A stretch of 64,000 bases of DNA from Rugalucina vietnamica (lineage: Eukaryota; Mollusca; Bivalvia; Lucinida; Lucinidae), in contig OZ024870.1 of NCBI GenBank assembly GCA_964017185.1, forward strand, positions 57,786,312 through 57,850,311. Reading direction: 5' to 3'. The first letter of the stretch is position 1, and every line of letters starts with the position of its first letter. Under the pieces are notes generated by a model. It was not told where the DNA came from and ran no database searches. It saw only the letters and a program-made list of their open reading frames with translations. Positions 22,453-33,700 of this stretch are shown here, in pieces. A program made the position numbers and the translations under genes.

Positions 22453-23192
22453 ATTTCAATATCACTAGCTGATCCGACATACAAGTCTGACACAAATGTT
22501 ATTGGTCCATGTGGAGCAATGGCAACCAAGCCCTTGGCTGTATGATGGTTCTTATATGAGCTGAAAAGCACAGATTGTAGCACTAGATTGGATGATGGCT
22601 GTTGGAGGAATACCTCAGTACAGTCCACAATGCACCGCGTCTGGTCAAACCCTAGGTCCTTGAATGACTGTGGCATCCTTGATTGAATAAGTGACTTAGG
22701 TGGCCACAAGGGTAACTGAGAAAGTACATGTTCCATATGTTTAATCCACTTGCAGAAGATGTCACTCACTGTTGATTGGGGAACACCAAAGCGATGCGCA
22801 AGGTCTAGTTCTCTGTAACCCTGTCTTAACCTATACAGCACAAGGAATACTTGATTTTGAACACTCAACACTGGTTCTCTACCTCTCATTGTGGTGTATG
22901 AATCATGGATAGGTCTAGTCTGGTAATATATTGAAGAAACACGGTGTCGTTCTGGTTGGAGGAAATCACAAAATGCCAAGAATGTCATATAATCTGGCAG
23001 GCCCGTATAAAAACAGAAGTCGATTGGATTTCCTTTGAATCGATCAATTCCAAACAGTTGTTGCTTGCGACTTTCTTCCAATTCTAACTCGAGCTGTCTA
23101 CTTTTGGCACGCTCTTCATCTAACAGCCTTTTCAACTCTTTGATGGTTTCATCCTTTATCACGGGTGTCTTGGTGGTGGTCACTTCAGAAAC
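22449..23192 (-). CDS. THAP-transposase gene, exon 3: HTH_Tnp_4 and partial DDE_Tnp_4
   Basis: Acceptor ATATTTTTCAG, frame 0 with exon 2. Encodes a coiled coil (ELKRLLDEERAKSRQLELEL), a helix-turn-helix (QGYRELDLAHRFGVPQSTVS) and the start of a Harbinger-type DDE core: first Asp in RCIVDCTEVF, the YKNHHTAKGLVAI strand, second Asp in GSASDIEI. The expected GD.VMADKGF and VERA segments, with the last catalytic Glu, are absent; similarity stops at a simple repeat. No continuing exon found to the left. Truncated, or the last exon lies beyond an unseen junction. In ISL2EU-type Harbinger elements THAP domains occur with this transposase class, so this is either an old transposon or a derived host gene. 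Confidence 0.8.
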
Positions 23193-23468
23193 CTGAAAAA
23201 TATTTTACATACACATCAGGAGAAAAATTTATACTGTCCTTGCAAAATCATTAGGAAGCAACCTGTTTTGCATTCTGTCTTTTTCAAAAACATAAAAATT
23301 AGTAATCCTTTATATAAATTGATTTTATGTAGTTTTAAAAGGATTTTATATATGCAAATCGATCAAAAGGTAATTTTGTTCTGCATTGTGAACAGACAAT
23401 GTTGAAATGCTAAAAAAAGGTTTCCAAAGGATCGTGTAAGGAGAGTAGTTATAAGATTTTGTTCATTA

Positions 23469-23821
23469 GGCCAAAAAAAAAAAAAAAATAAGAATGTTTC
23501 CGGTAACATGCCAGAAAAAAAATGGGTCGATAGGTCGGGATTTTTTTTTTTTTAGGGAAGCCTTATCATGTAAAGTACCTGAACATAGATATACAGTTTA
23601 ATCAGAATTAAACTGTTTTCTCGTCCAGTGCACATGCACAGCTTCTAAGTTAAAACTTCAATTCAACATTTGTTATTCTTTTGCCGGTCCGATACTTGAA
23701 AAACATGATCTTTTTTGATTTTCGAGTTTTTATTTTCGGAAAACAGGAAAAAAATATTAGAGTCGGGGAGTTTTTGACAGGGTCGGTCGGGTTACCGGAA
23801 ACATTCCTTTTTTTTTTGGCC
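23469..23821. mobile_element. GGCC-ended MITE with TTA duplication, copy 1
   Basis: Inverted ends GGCCAAAAAAAA / TTTTTTTTGGCC, then GAATGTTTCCGGTAAC and its complement. TTA at 23466-23468 and 23822-23824 is a 3-bp duplication, typical of PIF/Harbinger MITEs. Same family as 56007-56242. Lies in intron 2 of the THAP-transposase gene. Confidence 0.75.
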
Positions 23822-24384
23822 TTACATGACAGTTTGTGTTTTATATTTGCACTGGCCTACATCAGTACATGTATATAAAGCTCATTATTTTATCCATCTT
23901 TGTCTAGCATCAGATTCACAAAAAACATTTCCCATAGGATTTCTGATCAGGTCCCACACAAACCATGTACAGCTAATGATTTTTTTGGGATTATAAGGTA
24001 GATGCTCAACTGCAAGAAGCAATTTTGATGAACATCACATGTTATACAATTCACTTAGACTATAATTTCAACATTGTTATATCACTCAAAATGTCGCAAA
24101 GCTTTGAACATGTTGAAAATGGAACAATATGTATTAAAATACATAATTTTATGCATTGTATGTACATGTAGATATTGTATAAATGTATCCTTGTAACATG
24201 TACCCCATGGCATTGTATTTATTTACCAAAACCTACCGATTGATTTGTCTCTGAGAGTGAAATAATCTTGAAAATGATGTAAAACTGAATTTAATATAGA
24301 GTATAGCCACTGAAAACCAAATAAAGATCATGGTGCGACACAAAACTTACTGACCCATATTGGGTATGAAAGGAGCAAACTTAC

Positions 24385-24546
24385 TCCGTTGGGCTCTTTT
24401 CCTATCTTGTCTTTCATTAAAGATAGCTTCTTGGACAAGGGCGGTGATTTCACTGCAGATTGGACTGTCATGGTTGTAACGATACTCCGCACAGTCGGTG
24501 ACATAGCTTCAAGCTCACTGTGTTTACGCTTCACTGCCTCTCGAAC
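24385..24546 (-). CDS. THAP-transposase gene, exon 2
   Basis: 162 nt, 54 codons. Acceptor CATATATTCTAG, donor GGA|GTAAGT. Encodes VREAVKRKHSELEAMSPTVR then SPPLSKKLSLMKDKIGKEPN, a basic linker. Phase 0 on both sides, which fits exons 1 and 3. Confidence 0.7.
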
Positions 24547-24562
24547 CTAGAATATATGATTA

Positions 24563-24803
24563 TGAATACATTTCATTTTCAGAAAACCAACAATTTGGGT
24601 TCCAACCAGGTCCAACACAAACATGGGCTGTACAGTCACAGAAGATGGTTAGAGGCTGGAAATTTTGAATTTCAGGAAGTAGAGGAATTGTACTATCCGT
24701 GTAGTGAATACAAAGGCTCTGATCAGAATTGCAGTTACTGTGAAGCTGATCTGGGACTTTGTTTTTGCCTATGCAGATTGTTGATTTTCCCTTGCAGTAG
24801 CTC
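24563..24803 (+). repeat. Hairpin MITE family G, copy
   Basis: Carries TTGGGTTCCAACCAGGTCC, CTGTACAGTCACAGAAGATG and a decayed hairpin core. It ends 15-20 bp before the 3' splice site of THAP-transposase exon 2, so the branch-point region of that intron lies in or beside it. Confidence 0.7.
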
Positions 24804-25688
24804 AAATTACTTATCAGTCATGTATGAAAATGATTAGTATGAAATTTATTTATCTTTTTTTTTTTTAAATTATTTTCCCAGTAAACAATTTTCAGTTATG
24901 ATGAGACAGCAAATTTAAGCTTTTCTGCATACATGGTATATTAACCAGAAATTACATGTATGCGAATTCAATGCAATTTGCTAAAACACAACCCAGAGCT
25001 CCTATGTGATTCTCTAGGCCACTGCACTCTTATATACTGTTTAACTACATACATGTATATGCACTGTATGACATATTGGATGTTACCATCATGTACTGCT
25101 GAAATGATATTTTATTTTAGAAAAAAATATAAATTTGAAATTTTTGTTCTACATTTCATTAATCCTTCTAAAAAACCAAAGCTGGTATGCTTTATAACAA
25201 ACAAGAAATGTGTTGATGGGCTGTAAACGCCACAATCAAATGACATTTTATGCTGCGGAGTGCTGCCTAGAATGAACTTGCAACAAAAGCACCTTTATCA
25301 TTTACCAGAACTAAATGCACATTGTACCAGTCCATTTGCTGATGATTTATACCTGCAGAGTGAATAGCTAGCTGCACAAATATTCCACGATAAAACACCA
25401 TTGACATTTATTTAAACAGCTAAATGGCCATTTGAGTGCCACAAATAAAATAGTAAAATACCATAGCCTATCCAAAGCTCCTTGAAGAAGAGGAACAGTC
25501 AAAACTTGGGCTTTCATTTACATGTTCTTCGTGGGTTTTGTGGTTAAACGTCCAAGTCAACTATTTTTCAGTCATGTTGGCAGTTTAAAATTTTTATATG
25601 AAAGTAAATGTATAAAAATAAGCAATGATCAGGAACTGTCGCAATCATTAATTAGGTGTCCTCGATGACCAATATACATGTACTATTG
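24804..25688. other. Intron of the THAP-transposase gene, nothing else supported
   Basis: AT-rich, with no conserved ORF. Confidence 0.4.
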
Positions 25689-26138
25689 TGCACCAGTCAT
25701 TTGTATCCCCGGCCCCCTAGGGCCAGAGATAGCGGGGACTCAGCGGGGCTGAAGTGCCAGGTTTTAACATCTGATGAGTCCCATTCACCATTTTTGCATT
25801 ATCGGCTGGTTTCCAGCTGACAATAAATCAATATTGGTAAAATAGGTAACCAGAAACCCCCCTGAGGGGGGTACTGGTTACCTGCATTTCCAATATTGAT
25901 TTTTTACGCTAGGGACCAGCCGATAATGCAAAAATGGTGAATGGATGTGCCGGGGACAACTCGCAGCTGTTGTTCCACATTATGTCGGCCTCCGGGGAGC
26001 CGGGGCTTTTAGCAGGGATTTTACCACAAATCTGGCCCCGCAGTGCTGGGCTTTTAACAGGGCTTTAAAGATTGAAAAGTTAAAAGCCCCGCTAATCCCC
26101 GGCCCTATGGGGAGCCGGAGATACAAATGACTGGTGCA
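25689..26138. mobile_element. Inverted-repeat MITE (TGCACCAGTCATTTG ends)
   Basis: 450 bp. Ends TGCACCAGTCATTTGTAT and its complement. Inside is a second, stronger palindrome from ATTCACCATTTTTGCATTAT (about 25792) to its complement (about 25942), with CCAGAAACCCCCCTGAGG at the centre. GC-rich ends (CCCCGGCCCC / GGGGAGCCGG). No ORF of note. Confidence 0.75.
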
Positions 26139-26189
26139 TTATGTTCAACAAATGGGCAAAGATACAAACACATTTAAACTCTTGACGAA

Positions 26190-26345
26190 ACCGCTGTTGT
26201 GTAGTGGTTAAGACACTGGCCTGACTAAGCAGGGGTCATGGGTTCGATCCCACCCCGGCTTCACTTTTTTCGGCTGGGACTTTAAACAGAAGCCCCTTCT
26301 CCGAATGACCTTAAGCTGCTGGTGTGTCGTTAAACCCCAACAAAA
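26190..26345 (+). repeat. tRNA-derived SINE
   Basis: Head GTTGTGTAGTGGTTAAGAC (A-box region) and B box GGTTCGATCCC at 26241-26251, followed by a non-tRNA body ending GTCGTTAAACCCCAAC, a tail I recognise from several bivalve SINEs. Confidence 0.7.
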
Positions 26346-26999
26346 ACGGAACCTTTTGATCATAAGCAGAACATAGCCATGTCTGTGAAATCTTGACTAG
26401 CCCGGTTATGAGGCATGTGTTGATTCTTACTGTAACATCCCGGTCAACAATTTTAGTCATGTCGGGACATCCAAGGAGTCCTTAACTTTAGTATGTAGCT
26501 ATGTCAGCCATCATGGAGTGTATTGCCCAGACTCAACACAGTGGTGTTGGTTAAAAACTATTTATTTTACACGAAATTCAGACATTAACAGATTTAGGGT
26601 AGTTCTTAGCGACTTCAGAAAAAGCCGGGAACCGGAAATCAGGCGGCATAATCCATTGTTTTTTCTTAGTCAAATCGTGTCAACTGGAAGTGCGTGGTTT
26701 TGATATTAAAATCGAATTTTGATGTTTTTCTTTCTTGTGGATCTTATCAATAAATGGATAAATGCATCAGCTAGTACCATTTTCGATTATTATCTCTGTT
26801 GCGATGTCTGTGATTGAAAATTGATTTTTTTCTTATTATCATTCCGAATCAATCTGTATGTAACATAACGAAGCTGTGTATGTTAGAAACAATATCTGAC
26901 CACTTTGAAATGAATACATAGCAGCACAATGAAGCGCAAGCCAAAATAAATTTTGTTTACTTCATTTTCATACCTTGCTCAGTGGCCATATTGGATTTG

Positions 27000-27003
27000 G
27001 TAC
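27000..27003. repeat. Target-site duplication, left (GTAC)
   Basis: GTAC directly before the 5' LTR, repeated at 34804-34807 after the 3' LTR. Confidence 0.85.
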
Positions 27004-27705
27004 TGTGACAAAATCATTATTTCTGCAAGTCGGTCTTCATAGAAAAGTACCGGCGATTAATTCACTTGGTCGAAACGACTTTGAGTAGCCTGACAACCCC
27101 GTTTCTAAGGTAATTTAAAACATAGACTCGCCCGCATAATAGATTCGTCCAAAGTGTGTGACGTCACCGATAGTATAAATACCCGTGTTTCGCGTTGCGA
27201 GTTGTTCAGTTAGCAAGAAGTCGTCGGAGAGTGCAGAACAAGTAAATAAACCAATATAAAATCTATTAAAGACTGATTGCAAGCTTGGTTAGTGGCGAAC
27301 AGTGGATTTTATCCATCTCAGTAGCAACAGCGAAAAGTGGACACAGTCCATCCAAGTAGCATTGATTAATATAACCAAGCAGTGAACAGTCTTAGGCGAT
27401 TAAGGTGGTTTATGTTACTAGCATAGGACTGGCCTAGCAGAAGTGTATGCTGGTCACCCACGGAGCATCAGCAGTGTAGGCTGATACTAACAGTCAGAGC
27501 TAGCTCAGTAGAGGTTCAGGCTGAGCTCATATACCGAGTGCAGATCATCATCACATTTGTTTTATATGCATATTAAGTTGATTCCTATGATTTTTGTTTG
27601 CTCATCCAATCATTGTAAAATCATTGGTCTATAATCACAGGACAAAGTAGTCCCAAAGGAAAATTATTTAGATATATTTATCAAGCTAGCCCCACATACG
27701 TTACA
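27004..27705 (+). repeat. 5' LTR
   Basis: 702 bp, starts TGTGACAAAATC and ends CATACGTTACA. Contains a palindromic CRE (27159-27166), TATAAAT (27174-27180), an initiator TCAGTT (27206-27211) and AATAAA (27245-27250), so U3/R can be placed: transcription probably starts at A27208. Confidence 0.95.
27159..27250 (+). promoter_or_regulatory. LTR core promoter: CRE, TATA, Inr, poly(A) signal
   Basis: TGACGTCA at 27159-27166, TATAAAT at 27174-27180, TCAGTT at 27206-27211 with its A 34 nt after the start of the TATA box, and AATAAA at 27245-27250. The spacings fit a TATA/Inr promoter driven by CREB/ATF-type factors. The same set recurs in the 3' LTR. Confidence 0.7.
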
Positions 27706-27711
27706 TATTTT

Positions 27712-27729
27712 TGGCGCCCAACATGGGAC
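27712..27729 (+). other. Primer-binding site (tRNA-Lys type)
   Basis: TGGCGCCCAACATGGGAC, six bases after the LTR. It complements the 3' end of animal tRNA-Lys(CUU) except for an A where a G is expected at position 12 and the last bases. Confidence 0.8.
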
Positions 27730-27799
27730 AAATTTCTATTGCATTAACCAATAGGCTTACCCATCTATCATCAGTCGTTATATAGTATTATACTGCATT

Positions 27800-30700
27800 A
27801 TGGACGATAAATTGTACGAAGAAATGTATCGTCAGATTGAAGAGCTCCAGAGGCAAAATCGGGTCTTAAAGTTGGAGCATGAGCTCAGGAGCTATAGACA
27901 AGAGCTAGGCGAAATGTCTGGGCTACTTTCTACCCCAGCACCAGTTAAAGATGAGCAAGGTCTAGGTTCTAGGAAGGTATGGTCAGATATACCTAGGGGG
28001 AGATCAGATGATGCTCATGGTGCTGAGGCCGGACTGTCTGAGGCGGAAGGCATAGACAGTCATGAGAAACCTGATCGGTTTGTGACAAATAGAAAGAAGC
28101 CTGCTAGCTCAGGCTCGAAATCTAAGGACGTTATTATGAAACCAGCCACTTATGATGGTAGTGTAGCATGGATGGACTACAAGGCACATTTCGATGCCTG
28201 TGCCGAGCTGAACGGCTGGACGGATCAACAGAAAGGTCTGTACCTTTCTGTATCACTACGTGGACAAGCACAAGGTGTGTTTGGCAATTTAGAGTCTGGC
28301 AAGCATGATTATGGTGACTTGGTCAGGGCTCTAGAGGAGCGCTTCGCACCTCCGAACCAGACTGAATTGTATAGGGTCCAGTTGCGAGAACGCCGCCAAA
28401 AAGCATCAGAAAGCATTGCCGAGCTTGGACAGGATATCAGACGCCTGACCAACCTCGCATATCCTAAAGCTCCCAGCGATGTGAGGGAGACCTTAGCTAA
28501 AGAACAGTTTGTCGACTCGCTAGTCAACACGGAAATGAGACTGAAGATCAAGCAGGCAAGGCCTGTTGATCTTAATGACGCTGTGAGACATGCTGTCGAA
28601 TTAGAGGCTTTCTATAGAGCAGAAAGTAGACAAGCAGGACAGGGGTTCATAAATACAGCTGTCTCAAGCGAACAAGTTGATGACAAGAAATTGGCAGAAG
28701 CTTTCTCGTCTCTGAATAACAGGTTAGATGAGATGACCAAAGTTATGAACAAGCTGTTGTTTCAGCAACGGAACAGTAATTATCGTCAAGAAAATCAGAC
28801 CTCAAAGCAAGGTCCGGTGAGTAATAACAGACCGCCTGCTCAGCCAAGGACTGATAGCGGCACGAACAGACAAAGGGTTAATAATGGTAGTTATAAACCC
28901 GAGGTAAAGGGTCAGAATAGGACAGCTCGCAGGTGCTTTAACTGCAACTCTGACCAGCACTTGATTAAAGATTGTACTCAGCCCAAAACTAGTAATAGAG
29001 ACAAGGATAAACCTGGTTCAACAAATAAGGAGAGTGTTTGTCTGAGCAGTACCAATCATGCTGGATTATTTGTGCAAGCTAAGCTCGGAAAATATGGTGC
29101 CGACTGCTTAGTGGACAGTGGGGCAACACTCAGTCTGCTTTCATCAAAGGTTTGGTCTACCATTAAAGGTACAGTCTCTCTGGAAAGATTTGATAAAGAG
29201 ATCGTATCTGCGTCTGGAAATGTCCTTGATACAAAAGGCAAAGCAAACGTTTGTTTTGTGATAAACGGAGTGAAGTGTGTCATGGACGTAGTGATAGCTG
29301 AAATGGACATTGATGCTATTCTAGGGTTGGACTTCATGTCGATGCACGATGTCATTGTAGATGTTGTTGGTATGACCATGCATATTAAAGGGACAGTGTG
29401 TCCTTTGGTTAAAATAGGAAAGATCGGCTGCTACCAAGTCATCGTCAAAGAAAGGGTACATGTGCCAAGTAGATCGGAGGTTATCCTTGAAGGACAATTG
29501 GTAGACTGGGACTCCAGTGATGACAACATAGGCATCATAGAAACTTCGGACAAGTTTCTAAATTCAAACCGAGGAGTTGTTGCAAGAACACTCGTGAAAG
29601 CTAATGGAAAAATACCCATTAGGTATGCCAACTTTTCTAATGAGGATCAGATATTGTACCCTGGAACAAATATTGCTGAATTTTGTCCAGCACAAGTTTT
29701 GAGGGCCATACAGGAAGTCAAGACAAAGCCTCCCAGAAATCTACCTAAGCATTTGACTGAGCTCTATGAAAGAGCATCAGAAGGAATGTCTTCCACACAA
29801 AAGAAACAAATTGCAAATCTCTTAGGAAAATATGGAGATATATTTTCCAAGGACGAACATGACTTAGGTAGGACAGGCATTATTAAGCACAAAATTTCAG
29901 TAGATAACACAAGGCCAATAAAACAAGCCATGCGCAGAGTTCCTGTACATATGCAGGATGAAGTTGATAGGCAACTTGATCTTATGCTAGAACATGATAT
30001 CATACAGCCATCGACAAGTCCATGGGCCAGTGCTATTGTGCTTGTGAAAAAGAAGGACGGGTCCAGACGTTTCTGTATTGACTACAGGCGCCTGAATGAC
30101 GTCACAGTCAAGGATGCCTACCCGTTACCCAGAATTGATGAATCTCTGGACCAACTTGCAGGGGCCAAATGGTTTTCTTGTTTAGACTTAAGTGCTGGTT
30201 ATTGGCAAGTGGAAGTCGATCCTGATGATCGACAGAAGACGGCCTTCATAACCAGGCGCGGTCTTTACGAGTTCAATGTAATGCCCTTTGGCTTATGTAA
30301 TGCCCCTGCGACCTTCGAGAGGTTAATGGAGTTGGTACTGTCAGGGTTGCATTGGCAAATATGCCTGATCTACTTGGATGACATAATCATTTTTGGGAAG
30401 ACATTTGCGGAAATGATACAGAATTTAGACACTGTGCTAGCAAGATTTGCTCAGGCTGGTCTAAAATTGAAATCACAAAAGTGTCAGCTGTTCAAGAGAG
30501 AGGTCGATTTCTTAGGCCATGTTATAAATGAACACGGAATACACACTAACCCGCAGAAGATTGAATGTGTCAAAACCTGGCCGACACCAAAGAATATCAC
30601 TGAGCTCAGGTCATTTCTGGGACTGTGTAGTTATTACAGGCGGTTTATTGCCAACTATTCGCACGTTGCTAAACCATTGACGAGGCTCACAGAAAAAGAC

Positions 30701-33700
30701 CAGAGGTTCAACTGGACGTCTGAATGCTCAGAAGCATTTGGAAGACTCAAGCACATGCTTGTGACGGCTCCCATACTTGCTCATCCAGACTTTACTAAAC
30801 CATTTATTCTGGACACGGATGCAAGTAATCATGCAATTGGGGCGGTTTTGTCACAGAAAACGGGAAATGAGGAGCGTGTGATAGCTTACGCAAGCAGAAC
30901 GCTATCTAAATCGGAGAGAAAATACTGTGTAACTCGGAAGGAGTTACTAGCCCTTGTATACTTTGTGAAGTATTTTCGGCACTACCTCTATGGGCGGAAG
31001 TTCACAGCTAGGACAGATCACGCGTCCTTACGCTGGCTGATGAACTTTAAGAACCCAGAGGGTCAGGTAGCCCGTTGGCTAGAGGTTCTATCAACGTTTT
31101 CCATGGCAATAGAACATCGTCCTGGAAGATTGCATGGTAACGCAGATGGCATGAGCAGAAAGCCTTGCACAGTCACAACTAGCAATAGTGAAAGTTCGCA
31201 AGATAATACAAAGGACTTAGATCCGAGTTGCATGCATGTAGGAAGTGAGGATACTGATGAAAGTAGGAGTGAGTTTGATGACTTAAAATCTCTGCAAGCA
31301 GATGACGACGAACTAGCTGTAGTTCGTTCATGGGTGCAAGCAAATAAGAGGCCGGAATTTGCCGTCATTGCTGCTGAAGGTTACATATTGAAATCACTCT
31401 GGAATCAGTTTCCATGCCTTGAACTACACGGTGATTTGCTTGTTCGGAGACAAGAAAATCTGGATGAAGATAATGTGGTCACATTTCAAGTGATCGTCCC
31501 CAAGAAGGCTAGACGATCCATTTTGTATGCCTGCCATGACATGAAAACATCAGGGCATTTGGGTGTCACGAAAACTGTCAGTAAAATCAAACAGAAGTTT
31601 TACTGGCCTGGCTTACAATCTGACGTCAGAAGCTATATAGCTGGTTGTGATGCTTGTAGCAAACGCAAAGGCCCAATTCCATCAAAGCGAGCACCGATGC
31701 AGATTGTCAGAAGCGGCTTTCCTATGGAGAGGATTGCCATTGACATTTTAGGTGAGCTACCTGAGACACCAAGAGGCAATAAGTACATTGTGGTGATCGG
31801 CGACTACTTTACGAAATGGACCGAGGCTTTGCCGATCCCAAACATGGAAGCATGTACTGTAGCAAAAGTGCTTGTGGAAAATGTGCTTTGCCGATTTGGA
31901 ATTCCCCAAGTTATCCATTCTGATCAAGGACGTCAATTTGAAAGTAATTTGTTTCAAGAGATGTGCAAATTGCTAGGTATACACAAGACGCGCACTACCC
32001 CTTACCATCCACAGAGCGACGGAATGGTTGAACGGTTCAACCGCACGCTTGCGGCGATGCTTTCCGCATACGTCAGCGAAAATCATAGAGATTGGGATGA
32101 ACAGTTACCTTACGTTACCATGGCCTACCGCAGTACCGAGCATGAAACGACTGGGATGAGCCCCAACATGCTAATGTTCGGTCGTGAAGTTTCTACTCCG
32201 CTTGACCTTGTGTATGAGCTCCCAAATCTGAGCAAACCAATTCCAAACAATCAGTGGGTTTGGGAATTACGGGACCGTATAGAAAGGGCACACACACTCG
32301 TACGTCAATACACACAGCAAGCTATGCATAGGCAAAAACGAAATCGCGATTCGCGAACGTCCTTTGAAACATTTAAGATTGGAGATCAAGTGTTTGTGCA
32401 TTTCCCTGTGAAGAAGGTGGGCACCTCTGCAAAGCTGACGCCTTTCTGGAGGGGTCCATTCAAAGTTACTGGCAAACTGTCAGAAGTTTTGTACAAAGTA
32501 AATTGTGGTCGCAATAATGCTGAGCAGATAATTCACTGTGACAGAATAAAATTGTGCAGACAACAAGTTCTAAGAGGTGAACTTGAACAGCCTGATACTG
32601 ATGGTCATGAAGAAGGTCATGTACATGAACCCGAGAATAATGATGAGCCTGAAGCACATAGGGATAATGAGATAGATGAAATAGAAGAATTGGAATCTGA
32701 TCACCAGCCCGTTATAGACACAGACAGAGATTATGAATCTGATAGAAAGAGAGTCCGTCGAAAACCTGTTTGGGCTAAAGATTATGTTTTCTCTTGCAGG
32801 ATGGTTAACACAAAGGTTACTCCAAGAAAACAAAGCATGGCAGATAAGGCAAAGACCAGATGTACCTGGTGTAAGGGATTATTTGAAGAAGGAGACCAGT
32901 ATGAACAGCACATGATCAAGTGCTACAGGAACAGATGGACTTGCCATGCCTGTGGCAATACCTTCAAACTGAAATCGTATCTCGAGAAACACAAGAGAAC
33001 GCAACATCAGGCTTGGGCAAGCATAAATAGAACATTGAAAAGATCTGCAGGACATTTCAAAGTTGGTCTGAAGACGAACAGTCATGTAGCCAAAGTTAAT
33101 GTTGATGAAGAGAAGCATAACCTGGATAATCAGAGTAAAGTGAAGGATAGTAAAGAAAAGCAAGTTTCTGATTGTCAGGTGCAGAAAAAGGAAGAGACAG
33201 TGAGCACGGCTAAGAAGGTAGAAAGTGTCGATCTAAATTCTGAAGAAAACTCTGACTGGGATAAGTCACCTGATGTATCTTTGGAGGGAGAATTACAGGT
33301 CTCTGATGATAGTGACAGCTCAAGTGACAATGACTCGAGAAGACAGGAAATTAAGAAAGACAAAGTTGATCAGAGCAGTGTGGATAAGGAAAAAGAGCAG
33401 TGGCTTGGCGGGGTAATCCGGAAAGCCACCACACCTTCCATCCCAGTTGCACCTAAGAAACAGAAAGTAGACAAAAGGCCAGAGAACGAGGACATTGGAC
33501 AGAAAGGGGAAGCTGTACGGGTGAAGAAAGATAACGTGACACTGAATAGAAAGAAAGAAATCAAGGTGACATGCGAGAGTATGATAAAAGAGGGATCGTC
33601 TGAATCTGTCACGACAGTGACAGAGAATGGTGAGGAAACCTATAGGGATAGAGTGCGAAGGAAGAAGCAGAAGACAGGGCCAGTTAAGATAGATATGGGC

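Noticed and set aside
26190-26260. Functional tRNA gene
   Set aside because: A and B boxes are present, but the cloverleaf arms do not pair and a SINE body with a typical tail follows.
27723-27785. Short upstream ORF of 20 codons starting Met-Gly-Gln inside the primer-binding site
   Set aside because: It looks like a myristoylated Gag start but does not meet the full N-myristoylation pattern and stops before gag; the main ATG at 27800 is better supported. It may be a uORF at most.
28309-33612. Several minus-strand ORFs of 60-107 residues across the Gypsy coding region
   Set aside because: They are antisense shadows of the intact gag-pol frame, with Ser/Cys-rich composition and no family similarity.
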